Source of the DNA: Deltaproteobacteria bacterium
GTDB taxonomy: Bacteria > Myxococcota_A > UBA796 > SXON01
Direction of reading: 5' to 3'
Assembly: GCA_947486185.1 (NCBI GenBank)
Contig: CANKTH010000004.1
Coordinates: 1-64,000, forward strand
DNA length: 64,000 nt
A program made the translations under genes and the position numbers. Shown in pieces: positions 44,070 through 52,996 of this stretch (positions are counted from its first letter, which is position 1; each line of letters starts with the position of its first letter). The notes under the pieces were generated by a model. That model worked only from the letters and a program-made list of their open reading frames with translations. It was not told where the DNA came from and searched no databases.

Positions 44070-45242
44070 TCAGCGCGTGAACATCGCGCCGCGGTTCCAC
44101 CAGATGCCGGCCACCTGCGTCACGCCGTGGTCCAGCGGAGATTCGGCGTCGGAGTTCCGCATGACGCCGATGAACACGTCGAGCTGCCGATTCGCGCTCC
44201 ACACCGGCCAGACGGCGGAGGGCACCTCCAAACGGCCGCTCGACGCCGACGCCGCGCAGCTGATGATGGTGTCGTAGGCCGAGGCGGCGGCGTTCGCCAG
44301 GCCCAGGCGGACAACCACCGTATCGGTGCTGGTGGTGCCGCTCCAGGTGATCGCGGTGCCGCGCTCGTAGGTGGAGGGAGTGCTGCCGTTGATCGCGGGG
44401 CTCGTCACGGTAAACGCGCCCGGTGCCTGGACCAACCCGCGGATCTCCAGATCAGGCATTCCGGAGACGATCACCGGCTCGAGATCGTAGCGCCCGCCCT
44501 GGACGAAGTCGCCGTCGCCCAACTCTACCTCATACCAGCCTTTCGCCGAGGCGTCGCCGGATGAGGCCACCAGGGACGCCGCCCCACTCAGCTCCACGCT
44601 CTCGAGGCCGAGGTCCCGCACCACGACTTCGCTCGGGTAGCTGTAGTCGGCCTCGCAGGATCCGAGGATAGCGGTGTAGAACTCGGAGGACTGCAGGTCG
44701 GAGCCCTCGATGAACGCGAGGAAGAGGTTGCCTTCGTCCACGGGCTGATCCGACCAGTAGGTGCCCAGGTAGTGGTACCAGCCCAGCTCGCCGAACATCA
44801 CGGTCGCGCCGCTCATATCTTCGATGTACAAAAATGCGTCTTCAAGCTGGTTTTCTGTGCCGCCGGACTCCACCCGCACATCCACCAGGCCCGCCGCGTG
44901 GGGAGGCACCTCGACGCCCAGACTCCGGCCCGACGCGCTGAGCAGCGTCGCCTCGGTGTTTCCAAAAAACACGCGAAGTTCGTCCGGAAAAGACGTTCCC
45001 GTCAGGGTCGCAGTGACGCCGCCCAGGCTCGTGGTGTAGGCGGGGCTGACCCCGTCCAGTGAGAACCGTACGGGGTCGGTGTCCGAGTCGGCGTCCGAGT
45101 CGGCGTCCGAGTCGGTGTCCGAGTCGGCGTCGGCGTCGGCGTCCGGGTCGGGCTTGTCGGTGGGCTCGGCGACCTCGCACGAGATCCCTGAGGCGGCGCA
45201 GAGCGCGTCTACCGTACAACCTGCAAGAAGAATCCACCCCAT
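44070..45242 (-). CDS. IPT/TIG-domain lipoprotein with Asp/Ser/Ala linker
   Basis: This is a 390-residue lipoprotein, lipobox WILLAGC; a GTG six bases earlier is an alternative start. After TDKP the linker DPDADADADSDTDSDADSD runs about 25 residues. An IPT/TIG immunoglobulin-like domain follows (VRFSLDGVSPAYTTSLGGVTATLTGTSFPDELRVFFGN). The larger remainder is beta-rich and unassigned, with two Cys. IPT/TIG domains are common in extracellular adhesion or polymer-binding proteins. It is divergent from the S74-like gene at 45306. Confidence 0.75.
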   Translation of the reverse strand: MGWILLAGCTVDALCAASGISCEVAEPTDKPDPDADADADSDTDSDADSDADSDTDPVRFSLDGVSPAYTTSLGGVTATLTGTSFPDELRVFFGNTEATLLSASGRSLGVEVPPHAAGLVDVRVESGGTENQLEDAFLYIEDMSGATVMFGELGWYHYLGTYWSDQPVDEGNLFLAFIEGSDLQSSEFYTAILGSCEADYSYPSEVVVRDLGLESVELSGAASLVASSGDASAKGWYEVELGDGDFVQGGRYDLEPVIVSGMPDLEIRGLVQAPGAFTVTSPAINGSTPSTYERGTAITWSGTTSTDTVVVRLGLANAAASAYDTIISCAASASSGRLEVPSAVWPVWSANRQLDVFIGVMRNSDAESPLDHGVTQVAGIWWNRGAMFTR

Positions 45243-45305
45243 CGTCACGGCTACACCCCGTTGGTGTCATTCTTGCATAACGTGTAGCGAGTCACCGAGG
45301 TTCCG

Positions 45306-45971
45306 ATGCGCCCTGCTCTGCCCTTGTCCATTCTCGCCCTCTCCGTCTTGCTGGGGGTGAATCGTTGTAGACCGGTGGAGGAGACCCCACCCGCCACCTC
45401 CTGGTACACCACCTGCGGGGACCCCGTCTGCGGGGAATACCGCGGGCCCTTTGCGGGGGTGCCGGAGTGTACCACCGAGGAGGAAGGCGAGGAATGCGCG
45501 GCGGCGGGGCAGACCTGTGACCCCGTGAATGACTGCAACGCCTACCTGATCTGCGCCGAGGAGGACCCCAAGGACCAGACCGGCGGCTGCCCCATCTCCC
45601 GGAAACGGCACAAGACCGACATCCGCTACCTGGACAACGATGGGCGGAAGTCTGCTGCGGAGGAGCTCTTTTCGGTGCGGCTCGCCGAGTGGCGCTACCA
45701 GTGGGACAAGCCCGACCGGCGCCCGCACCTCGGCTTTCTGATCGACGACGCGCCGCTGAGCCCGGCGGTGACCGAAGACGGGGAACACGTGGATCTCTAT
45801 GGTTATACCAGCCTTACGGTGGCGGCGCTCCAGGAGGAGCGGGCCGCACGGCTCCTGCTCCAGGCCGAGGTCTCGACCCAGGCCGCCGAGCTCCGGTCCT
45901 TACGTGCCGAGCTGGATGCGCTGAAAGAGGGGCTCGAAGCATCGAAGAAGGAGACGGCTTCGGCACGCTGA
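45306..45971 (+). CDS. Exported Cys-rich protein with peptidase S74-like chaperone domain and C-terminal coiled coil
   Basis: This is a 221-residue protein with an N-terminal signal (LPLSILALSVLLGVNRC). A Cys-rich stretch follows (TTCGDPVCGEY...CTTEEEGEECAAAGQTC). Residues about 100-175 match the pattern of the intramolecular-chaperone domain of phage tail spikes (peptidase S74): ISRKRHKTDIRYLD...LFSVRLAEWRYQWD...PHLGFLIDDAPLSP...LYGYTSLTVAALQE. A heptad-like helix forms the C-terminus (AELRSLRAELDALKEGLEASKK), as in trimeric S74 proteins. The usual SDR.LK start reads SRKRHK, so self-cleavage may be lost. It may trimerise on the cell surface. Confidence 0.7.
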   Translation: MRPALPLSILALSVLLGVNRCRPVEETPPATSWYTTCGDPVCGEYRGPFAGVPECTTEEEGEECAAAGQTCDPVNDCNAYLICAEEDPKDQTGGCPISRKRHKTDIRYLDNDGRKSAAEELFSVRLAEWRYQWDKPDRRPHLGFLIDDAPLSPAVTEDGEHVDLYGYTSLTVAALQEERAARLLLQAEVSTQAAELRSLRAELDALKEGLEASKKETASAR

Positions 45972-46071
45972 GGGGGCCGTCCCGGGTGTGCGCTGAGTCA
46001 CGGAGCTGAGCGCTCGGCCACGCGGCTCGCGCTACGGTGTGCTACACGCGTGGGCCGCCAAGGTCCGCGAC

Positions 46072-46962
46072 GTGCGCGCCGGTATCGTCTACATGTTGCT
46101 CTCTTGCTGCTTTTTTGCGGTGATGGCCATATGTGTCGCGTTCGCTCAGCGGGATGTGAGCCTCGACCCGGCGATGACGTCGGCGGTGCGCGCGACCGTG
46201 AGCGCGGTGCTGCTGGTGGGTCTGGTCCGGGGGGACCTGCGGCTGCTCCTCGGAGACGGGCGGCCCGCCTTGTGGGTGCGGGGATTCGCAGGCGGCGCGG
46301 CGCTGCTCACGTACTTTTATTCGCTTTCCTCTTTGGGAGTGGGCGAGGCGGCATTCCTCAACCAGACCAGCGGCTTGTGGGTTGCGCTGCTCGCCCCCTT
46401 GGTGGTGGGTGAGCCGACGTTTCGCTGGGTGTGGATCGCAGGGGCGTTGTCGCTCACCGGTATGGGCCTTCTCGCACACCCGCGTCATGACGCAGAGCTG
46501 GCCGCGCGCCTCTTGGGCCTGAGCAGCGGGGTCGCCGCGGCGGTGGCCTACCTCGCGATCCGCGCGGGCGGCCGGGGGTTGCGCGCAGAGACCATGATCT
46601 TCTACTTCTCGACGATCGGTGCGGCCTTGTCGCTGGTGCTCGTCGTGGTCCGTGGCGCGGGCCTTCCCCGCGCGCCGGAGACCTGGGGGTGGATGTTCGG
46701 GGCGGGGGCGTTCGCGACCCTGGGCCAGCTCACGATGACGCGCGCGTACCTCCTTGCGCCCGCGGCGCCGATGGCGGCGACCAGCGCCGCCGGGCCGCTC
46801 ATCGCCGCTCTGCTCGGCTGGTGGTGGCTCGACCAGTCGCCCGACGTCGCGGGGATGGTCGGTATGGCGCTGATCTTTCTGGCGTCGGTGCTGCTACCGC
46901 TCCTCAGCGACCTCGCCGCGAGTCGTCCGCCGGCCGAGAGCGCCACGGAGCGCTCCCGCTGA
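46072..46962 (+). CDS. EamA/DMT-family transporter
   Basis: This is a 296-residue polytopic membrane protein with ten hydrophobic segments in two halves of five, the drug/metabolite transporter layout. I chose the GTG at 46072 (MRAGIVYMLLSCCFFAVMAI), preceded by AAGG, over the ORF start at 46039. The first EamA repeat covers about residues 1-135 and the second about 145-285 (MAATSAAGPLIAALLGWWWL). The substrate is unknown; the family exports amino acids and other metabolites. It is convergent with the deoxyhypusine-synthase-like gene. Confidence 0.85.
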   Translation: MRAGIVYMLLSCCFFAVMAICVAFAQRDVSLDPAMTSAVRATVSAVLLVGLVRGDLRLLLGDGRPALWVRGFAGGAALLTYFYSLSSLGVGEAAFLNQTSGLWVALLAPLVVGEPTFRWVWIAGALSLTGMGLLAHPRHDAELAARLLGLSSGVAAAVAYLAIRAGGRGLRAETMIFYFSTIGAALSLVLVVVRGAGLPRAPETWGWMFGAGAFATLGQLTMTRAYLLAPAAPMAATSAAGPLIAALLGWWWLDQSPDVAGMVGMALIFLASVLLPLLSDLAASRPPAESATERSR

Positions 46963-46998
46963 GGGCCGCGCCGCCGCCGCGTGCCGAGGGGAGCGCGG

Positions 46999-48261
46999 TC
47001 AGCCAGGTCCGGCCGGATATTTCAGGCTGTCAAACAGCCATGTGCCGTTGTTGCGGATCTGCTCCAGGAGCGTGGCGCACAACGCTTCGCGGCGCTCGAA
47101 CAGGCGGTAGCCCTCGCGTGGCCGGAGGTAGCCCCGTGCTTTGGGGTGTTTTTCAAAGAGCGCCTCCTCTCCCATCCGTTCGGCCCACCGGGCGTAACGC
47201 GCGCGGTTGTCGAGGAGCGCCTTGACGATAAACGGCATGACAACAGAATAATCGCCTTGCATGCTCTCAGTGGTGCGCTTGTAAGCGTCCCGGTCCACTT
47301 TGCCCCAGGTCACCGCTTCGGCGGGCGGACAGGACGACAAGGAGCCGTCGGTGACCGGCGCGCTCACGATCTGAACGTCGAAGAGGTAGCCGCGAATGTT
47401 GGGCAGGCCGAACACCTGACCCAACGCGGGTTCGGGCTGAAGGTTGTAGTTCTTCGGCACACCCCCGCCGAGGATCAGGGTCGCGAGCGCCTCGCTCGGC
47501 TGGCCGAACAGCCCCCAATAGTGGTAGGCGCAGGACTCGAATACCTCGGCGTGAATGTCCAGCTCAAAGCCGTATTCGGGGATGAGCCCCGCCTGCCGCA
47601 TCGCCCAGAGCTTGGTCGAGTTGAGAAACACGCTGCCATCGCCTGGGGCGCCGACAAAGATCGGGATCGCCATGTCGTAGCAGGTCGCGAGCAGGCCGCG
47701 CGCGAGTCCATGGCGTTCTTCCTGGGCCTTGTAGCGAGCCCCCATACGATACCGGAGCTCGGTGCCGGTCATGCGGTGCTGGAGCTCAGGGGAGCGCAAG
47801 AAGTCGGACAGGAGCCGATCTTGGGCGAGGAGCACGCCCTCGTCGAAGGCCATGTCGGTGACGCGGATGGTGCCTTCGTCACGCAGCGCGCCGTCGTCCC
47901 CGAAGATCGGCACCTCCCGGAACGGCCCGTCGGTGTAGCCGTCGAGGCTCCGGTGGCCGTCGTGGTAACAGACGGCGTCCGTCGTGGAGAGATAGGCGAT
48001 CCAGCCGGTCTCCAGGAGAGGATTGAGCCAGGAGAGCTGCTGGCTCGACACGGTGACCGGACCCGAGATGGCGAGGGTGAGCGGGCAGCCGGTGCCGATC
48101 GCCTCGTCGAGGATCTGGTAGATACGACGCAGAAAGGCGCCGCCGAAGGCGGGCAGGCAGTGCTCCAGGAGGTCGCCGACGCCCTCGCAGTCGTCAACAC
48201 GTTTGACCACGACCGGTGGGCTGCGCCCACCCGTTTCGGTCTGGCAAGGCGGGTTCTTCAT
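46999..48261 (-). CDS. Deoxyhypusine synthase-like protein
   Basis: This is a 420-residue protein of the deoxyhypusine synthase family. The NAD/active-site end is well kept: ATLILGGGVPKNYNLQP, then GYLFDVQIVSAP and PAEAVTWGKVDRDAY. The Lys in WGK corresponds to the catalytic lysine of the eukaryotic enzyme. Bacteria lack eIF5A, and some bacterial homologues are reported to make homospermidine or related polyamines, so a polyamine-forming role is likely. The start ATG overlaps the stop of the upstream CHAD gene (ATGA). A potABCD-like importer lies 3.4 kb away, which suggests a shared polyamine theme. Confidence 0.85.
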   Translation of the reverse strand: MKNPPCQTETGGRSPPVVVKRVDDCEGVGDLLEHCLPAFGGAFLRRIYQILDEAIGTGCPLTLAISGPVTVSSQQLSWLNPLLETGWIAYLSTTDAVCYHDGHRSLDGYTDGPFREVPIFGDDGALRDEGTIRVTDMAFDEGVLLAQDRLLSDFLRSPELQHRMTGTELRYRMGARYKAQEERHGLARGLLATCYDMAIPIFVGAPGDGSVFLNSTKLWAMRQAGLIPEYGFELDIHAEVFESCAYHYWGLFGQPSEALATLILGGGVPKNYNLQPEPALGQVFGLPNIRGYLFDVQIVSAPVTDGSLSSCPPAEAVTWGKVDRDAYKRTTESMQGDYSVVMPFIVKALLDNRARYARWAERMGEEALFEKHPKARGYLRPREGYRLFERREALCATLLEQIRNNGTWLFDSLKYPAGPG

Positions 48262-49403
48262 GCGTGCGTTTCCGTCTCGGGGTCGGTGTCGTCGCCCGGA
48301 GGGCCGTCGCTGTCGCCCGGCGCGGCGGGCTCGAGCAGCAGATCCTCGTCGGGCGCGGGCAGCTCACCGGGCGCTTCGAGATCCGCGCCCGTGGGCGTGC
48401 AGCGTTCGCCTCGTTCTTCGACGGTGACGGCGAGGTCGTCGGGGAGCAGCGGCGCGAGAGGAAGCGCCTCGCTGGACGCGGGGGCAGGCTCGGCGCCCTC
48501 GTCAGACCGCGCCGATGGACCGGCGGGCGGTTCTTCGGACTGTTCGCCCGGAAGGTTCACGTCGTCCTCGCCGCGGCTGTCGGGCAGGGACGCCTGCCGG
48601 GCCGTCTCGACGAGCTGTTCGAAATAGGGGCGGAGAGAGCTGCGATCCAGCGCGGCCGCTGCATCGGCGAGGCGATTGCCGGCCACCAAAAGGAGGACGG
48701 CGACACCCTCGGTGATCGCTGGGTTGTCTGCTGCCTGCGCGCGCAGGGCCTCACGCGCCAGCCGGTCGGTGAGCGCCTGCAGGTCCTGGAGCGCGCCCAG
48801 CTCATCTTGACGGACGCGGAGCGGTGCGAGATCCAAGCCGAGCTCCTGTACAAAAGGCTCGAGCGAGTAACGGAGCGCCTTGAGCGTGAGTCTCGCCTCG
48901 TGGTGGGAGGTCGGCTCGACCACCCGCCGGTCGAATTGCCTCACTTTCCGGTCGAGCCGGTCGAGCTCGGTCTGAAATGTGATGCCGCGCAGCTTTTTGT
49001 CGGGTAGGGCGGCTACCCCGCGGCGAATGCGGCTGAGGCGGCGTGAGCGCGCCGCGGACTGAGCCGCTTGCTCCGCCCGGCGCTCGCGCCGATCGAGCCG
49101 GGTATAGAGCCAGGACGTCACCTCGGCGTCGGGGGGCGGGCACGCCTCCAGGAGCGTCGCCAGGCCCGCACGGAAGACGGCGTGGTCACGGAGCCGGCCT
49201 GCGGCCTTCCTGAGCTTCCGGACCTGCTTCTTGACCACGCGAACGCGGCGACCCCGGAGCGAGCCGAGGGCGAGGTGGGCGTCCAGCCGGCGGGTGGCCA
49301 CCCGCAGATCATGGGCTGCATCGGCACGCTCGGTGAGGACCCGCGCCAGCGCATCCAGCTTTTTTACCAGTTGATCGAGCTCTACGCGTAAGTCGATGCC
49401 CAT
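48258..49403 (-). CDS. CHAD-domain protein
   Basis: This is a 381-residue protein from the ATG at 49403, preceded by GGAGG. The CHAD helical domain (residues about 5-280) shows the basic His/Arg pattern AHDLRVATRRLDAHL and RKLRKAAGRLRDHAVFR. CHAD domains bind inorganic polyphosphate through such conserved basic helices. The last ~100 residues form an acidic Glu/Asp/Pro-rich tail (EDDVNLPGEQSEEPP), unusual against the basic core. No CYTH domain is fused. It is coupled by overlap to the deoxyhypusine-synthase-like gene downstream. Confidence 0.85.
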   Translation of the reverse strand: MGIDLRVELDQLVKKLDALARVLTERADAAHDLRVATRRLDAHLALGSLRGRRVRVVKKQVRKLRKAAGRLRDHAVFRAGLATLLEACPPPDAEVTSWLYTRLDRRERRAEQAAQSAARSRRLSRIRRGVAALPDKKLRGITFQTELDRLDRKVRQFDRRVVEPTSHHEARLTLKALRYSLEPFVQELGLDLAPLRVRQDELGALQDLQALTDRLAREALRAQAADNPAITEGVAVLLLVAGNRLADAAAALDRSSLRPYFEQLVETARQASLPDSRGEDDVNLPGEQSEEPPAGPSARSDEGAEPAPASSEALPLAPLLPDDLAVTVEERGERCTPTGADLEAPGELPAPDEDLLLEPAAPGDSDGPPGDDTDPETETHA

Positions 49404-49580
49404 TGTGCCTCCGGGCGCCGCGGGGAAGCGCCGCAAGCGGGTGGTCTATCACCTTCCCGGCGTACTGAACCACGCGCCCGACGATCCGGCGCCGGTCGCC
49501 GCGCGTATGGAAGCCCGAGCGCGCGGCTCGGTGCCCGCGGAGCGGGATGGATACGTTATGCCGCGAGGGGAGCCGTCAGC

Positions 49581-51437
49581 ATGCGTGAGGAGGAACAAGC
49601 CGTTGGTGTCTCCCCAAGTTCGGGGCACAGCACGATGGCGCTCCGCGGGACACGGTTCGTCGTCGAGCGGCACATCGGCGCCCCGCCCGACCGCGTGTGG
49701 CCGGTGGTCTCGGACACCGATGGGTTCAATCGTCAGTTTCTAGGTCCGGTGCGGGGCGCCCCAGCGCGAACCGACGCCCGCCCGGCGTACCGCCTGTCGA
49801 TGAAGTTGGGTCCGTTGACCTTCTCTTGGGTCGAGTACCCGTTCAGCTACCAGGTCAACGAGGGGATGGAGCTGCAACGGATCTACGACAACGGTCCGGT
49901 TGCGAAGCTGGAGATCGCGTTCAACCTGCGGGAGACGCCTGACGGCACCCACATGATGATCACCGGAGAGGCCACGCCGCGATGGGGCTGGGCGACACCT
50001 ATCGTGGCGCTGATCATGCGGAGCTCCGCGCAACAGTACGCCGCATTCCTGGATCATGTGGAGGAACACCTACGAGGCGTTCGCCCGAGCCCACTGGACC
50101 TCGCCGCCCCGCGCCTGCTCGATCCGGCGCGGCTGGCGCGTGGGCTCGACGCCCTCGCCCAACGGGGAGTGGCCCCGGAGATCCGCGCCGCGCTCGACAG
50201 TTGGCTGCGTCACGCCCAAGATCGCGAAGTTTTGCAGATGCGTCCTCTGGCGTTGGCGGCGTTGTGGCGCACTCCTCCGCGCGCGACCTTGAGCGCCTTC
50301 TTGGAGGCGACCAATGTAGGCATCACGGAGCTTCGCTGGCAGGTTTTGTGCCCAAACTGTCGCGTACCCAAGTCAAGCTGGCGGCATCTGGCCGAACTTG
50401 AAGCCAAGGCCCATTGCGACAGCTGCGACATCAAGTTCGGGGTGGACTTCGACCGGTTGGTCGAGGCGAGGTTTGACGTACACCCGGCGGTTCGGGCGGC
50501 AGAAGACGTGGTCTATTGCCTGTCGAGCCCCCAGCGTACGCCGCACCGCCTCGCGCAGGCCGACCTCGGCGTAGGCGCTACGACGGAGATGGTCCTCGCC
50601 GCCGCCGTGCCGTCCGCGCGCGTCGCCAACCGGACCGGGGCGGCGATCCGGGTGTTTCGTGAAGAAGGCGGGCCCGACCGGGCCGACGTGATCCTCAGCG
50701 ACGCGCCGGGCAATGTCGTAGTGGGCCTGGGCGCCGTGACGCTGGCGGTCCACAACCAGCTCCCCTCTCGGATCACCGCCAGCCTCGAAGCGGAGAGCTG
50801 GCCGAGTGACGCCGCGACCGCGGCCCAGCTGTCTACGATGGGCGAGTTCCGGCGGTTATTTTCGACAGAAGTGCTGGCCCCGGGGCTTCAGGTGGGCATC
50901 CGTACGATCACCGTGCTTTTCACAGATTTACGAGGATCTACACGGTATTACCAGGACGTGGGGGACGCAGCGGCCTTCGCGACGGTGCGGGACCACTTTC
51001 GACTGTTGGAAGAGGTGATTGAGGAGCACGAGGGCGCGATCATCAAGACCATCGGCGACGCGGTGATGGCCGCGTTCAGCCGCCCGGATCGGGCGCTGGC
51101 TGGGGCGATCGCGATGCAACGGCGGGTGGCGGAGTGGGGGCGGGGTCGCGTTGCGGAGCCCGAGCGCTTCTTGAAGGTCGGCCTTCACGAGGGCCCGGTG
51201 ATTGCCGTCACCCTGAACGGCAACCTCGATTATTTCGGGTCAACCGTCAACCTCGCTGCCCGCGTACAGGGCAAGTCGGTCGGCGGCGACATCGTGGTCT
51301 CCGACGCGATGTGGACCCCCGAGCTCGCGGCGCTGGCCGAGGGTTGGGTCGTTGAGCGCTTCTCTACCGATCTCGCGGGCTTCGCCGAGCCGGTGCCGTT
51401 GTATCGGCTGGTGCCGGCCCCGCCCGAAGTCGGATGA
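49581..51437 (+). CDS. Class III adenylate/guanylate cyclase with SRPBCC and DUF5939 domains
   Basis: This is a 618-residue multi-domain protein. Residues about 20-165 match an SRPBCC ligand-binding fold (FVVERHIGAPPDRVWPVVSDTDGFN). Residues about 170-400 match the cyclase-associated DUF5939, including a four-Cys zinc-ribbon pattern (CPNCRVPKSS...CDSCDIKF). The C-terminal catalytic domain (about 430-615) has TVLFTDLRGSTRYYQ with the first metal Asp, IIKTIGDAVMAAF, and FGSTVNLAARVQ with the transition-state Asn/Arg. It likely makes cAMP or cGMP in response to a hydrophobic ligand or lipid. Its TGA overlaps the start of the DUF4846 gene, so a signalling link to that envelope protein is plausible. 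Confidence 0.9.
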   Translation: MREEEQAVGVSPSSGHSTMALRGTRFVVERHIGAPPDRVWPVVSDTDGFNRQFLGPVRGAPARTDARPAYRLSMKLGPLTFSWVEYPFSYQVNEGMELQRIYDNGPVAKLEIAFNLRETPDGTHMMITGEATPRWGWATPIVALIMRSSAQQYAAFLDHVEEHLRGVRPSPLDLAAPRLLDPARLARGLDALAQRGVAPEIRAALDSWLRHAQDREVLQMRPLALAALWRTPPRATLSAFLEATNVGITELRWQVLCPNCRVPKSSWRHLAELEAKAHCDSCDIKFGVDFDRLVEARFDVHPAVRAAEDVVYCLSSPQRTPHRLAQADLGVGATTEMVLAAAVPSARVANRTGAAIRVFREEGGPDRADVILSDAPGNVVVGLGAVTLAVHNQLPSRITASLEAESWPSDAATAAQLSTMGEFRRLFSTEVLAPGLQVGIRTITVLFTDLRGSTRYYQDVGDAAAFATVRDHFRLLEEVIEEHEGAIIKTIGDAVMAAFSRPDRALAGAIAMQRRVAEWGRGRVAEPERFLKVGLHEGPVIAVTLNGNLDYFGSTVNLAARVQGKSVGGDIVVSDAMWTPELAALAEGWVVERFSTDLAGFAEPVPLYRLVPAPPEVG

Positions 51438-52378
51438 TCCTCTTCCTTTGGGCCTGTTTGGCCGAGGGGACGCCGGTTGGCTCGACCGCGGGGCTCCCGG
51501 AATCGCCGGAGGCCCCGCGCGCCACACCGCGACCGGCCTCAGCTTCACCTGGTCCGTCGGGGGGGGCGGCTCCGGCGGTTGCCCTGGAAGGAGCGGGCTC
51601 AAACGCCCCGCCGATCGAGGCCTACCGGTGGGGTCCGACCCACTCCGCGCGGCTCGCCGAGCGGGTCCCGGCACCTTCGGGTCACGAACGGGTGGCCACC
51701 GATGCCTGGGGCGAGTGGCTGCGGGCATTACCGGTGTATCCCGGCGATCATCCTGTGCTCGCTTACGATGGCCGCGAGATCGCGCCGGCGTCGGCGGTGG
51801 TAGCTGTGCTGGACCTGGACGTCGGGTCAGCGGACCTCCAACAGTGTGCGGACACGGTGCTCCGGCTTCGCGCCGAGTATCTCTGGAGCGTGGGAGACAA
51901 AGCGGCGTTGGCCTGGAGATATACCAGCGGTGACCTGTCCTCGTACCGGCGCTGGGCCGCGGGGGAGCGGGCGACGGTCCGCGGGAGCAGCGTCAGTTGG
52001 TCGCGGCGGGCGGCGCCGTCGGACAGCTACGCCGACTTCCGGGCGTGGCTGAACGATCTCTTCACGTACGCCGGCACGCGCTCTCTGGTGAAAGAAGGCG
52101 TCGCAGCCGACCCCGCCAACCCACGGCCCGGCGACTTTCTGGTCATCGGTGGAAGCCCCGGGCACGCGTTGATCCTCTTGGATGTCGCGAAGAACGCCGA
52201 CGGTCGGCACGTCGCGTTGGTGGCGGAGGGCTACATGCCTGCCCAGGAAGCGCATGTTTTGCCCGGCCCCCTGTCGGGCTGGTACCCGGTGAACCCGACG
52301 GGCGGGCTCTCGGTGCCGACCTGGCCTGACCCCTTCTTGTGGTCGGGATTGCGGCGCTTTGGGGCCAGCGCCGGGTAG
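51434..52378 (+). CDS. DUF4846-domain exported protein
   Basis: This is a 314-residue protein starting MILFLWACLAEG, a probable signal/lipobox, with a Pro/Ala/Ser-rich linker to about residue 60. The rest follows the DUF4846 pattern closely: EWLRALPVYPGDHPVLAYDG, DLQQCADTVLRLRAEYLWS, FRAWLNDLFTYAGTRSL, DFLVIGGSPGHALILLD and EGYMPAQEAHVLPGPLSGWY. The family is uncharacterised; its conserved His, Cys and Asp residues suggest an enzyme fold. It starts inside the stop of the cyclase gene and ends with TAG after a complete domain. Confidence 0.85.
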   Translation: MILFLWACLAEGTPVGSTAGLPESPEAPRATPRPASASPGPSGGAAPAVALEGAGSNAPPIEAYRWGPTHSARLAERVPAPSGHERVATDAWGEWLRALPVYPGDHPVLAYDGREIAPASAVVAVLDLDVGSADLQQCADTVLRLRAEYLWSVGDKAALAWRYTSGDLSSYRRWAAGERATVRGSSVSWSRRAAPSDSYADFRAWLNDLFTYAGTRSLVKEGVAADPANPRPGDFLVIGGSPGHALILLDVAKNADGRHVALVAEGYMPAQEAHVLPGPLSGWYPVNPTGGLSVPTWPDPFLWSGLRRFGASAG

Positions 52379-52475
52379 GCGGCCCCGCGGGGCGGCGGAG
52401 AGGGCTGCCGCCTGGCCGCTCTGGCGTGTGCGGGTGGCTGCCCCCCCGAGTGGATGGCCGTCACCCCATGGATTA

Positions 52476-52488
52476 GAAGGCGGCCTTC
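52476..52488. promoter_or_regulatory. Short palindrome just upstream of the PhnB-like gene
   Basis: GAAGGCGGCCTTC is a perfect 6+1+6 inverted repeat, ending three bases before the AAGGAA ribosome-binding site of the next gene. It could be an operator or an mRNA hairpin that affects translation. Confidence 0.3.
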
Positions 52489-52501
52489 CTAAGGAATACC
52501 C

Positions 52502-52924
52502 ATGACACTCCACTGTTACCTCAATTTTGACGGCACCGCCGAAGCGGCGATGCGCTTCTACGCGCTGGCCCTGGGCGGCACGCTCACCGAGCCGCACCGT
52601 TTCGGCGCGATGCCCGGGGCGAAGCTCCCCGAGGAGCTGAAGAACCGGGTCATGCACGTTCGCCTCGACCTCCCGGACGGTCAGGCGCTCCTCGCCAGTG
52701 ACACCCTGCCCGGCCGGGGCCCGGCACATGTGATGGGCACGAACTTTTCGGTGTCGGTCCATCCCTCGAGCCGCGACGAGGCCGACCGGGTCTTCAACGC
52801 GCTCGCGGAAGGCGGCTCCGTGACCGTACCGCTGGCCGACCAGTTCTGGGGCGCCTACTTTGGTGCGTTGACCGACCGATTCGGGGTGCAGTGGATGGTC
52901 AACCAGCCCGCGGGCCCGGCCTGA
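52502..52924 (+). CDS. PhnB/YjdN-like VOC-superfamily protein
   Basis: This is a 140-residue protein with the typical opening LHCYLNFDGTAEAAMRFYALALGGTL and closing FGALTDRFGVQWMVN of the PhnB/3-demethylubiquinone-methyltransferase-like VOC group. The family lacks a settled activity despite the phosphonate-related name. A clear AAGGAA ribosome-binding site precedes the ATG. It is transcribed alone, convergent with the molybdopterin oxidoreductase gene. Confidence 0.88.
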   Translation: MTLHCYLNFDGTAEAAMRFYALALGGTLTEPHRFGAMPGAKLPEELKNRVMHVRLDLPDGQALLASDTLPGRGPAHVMGTNFSVSVHPSSRDEADRVFNALAEGGSVTVPLADQFWGAYFGALTDRFGVQWMVNQPAGPA

Positions 52925-52996
52925 ACCGTCACGGGAGCGGCCGCGACAGCGGTTGGGGCTTGCGGGGCCGGGGCCCTGCGAAGTCCGGGCGTGCAG

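Noticed and set aside
46981-48627. 548-residue plus-strand ORF
   Set aside because: It is antisense to the deoxyhypusine-synthase-like and CHAD genes, which carry clear family motifs.
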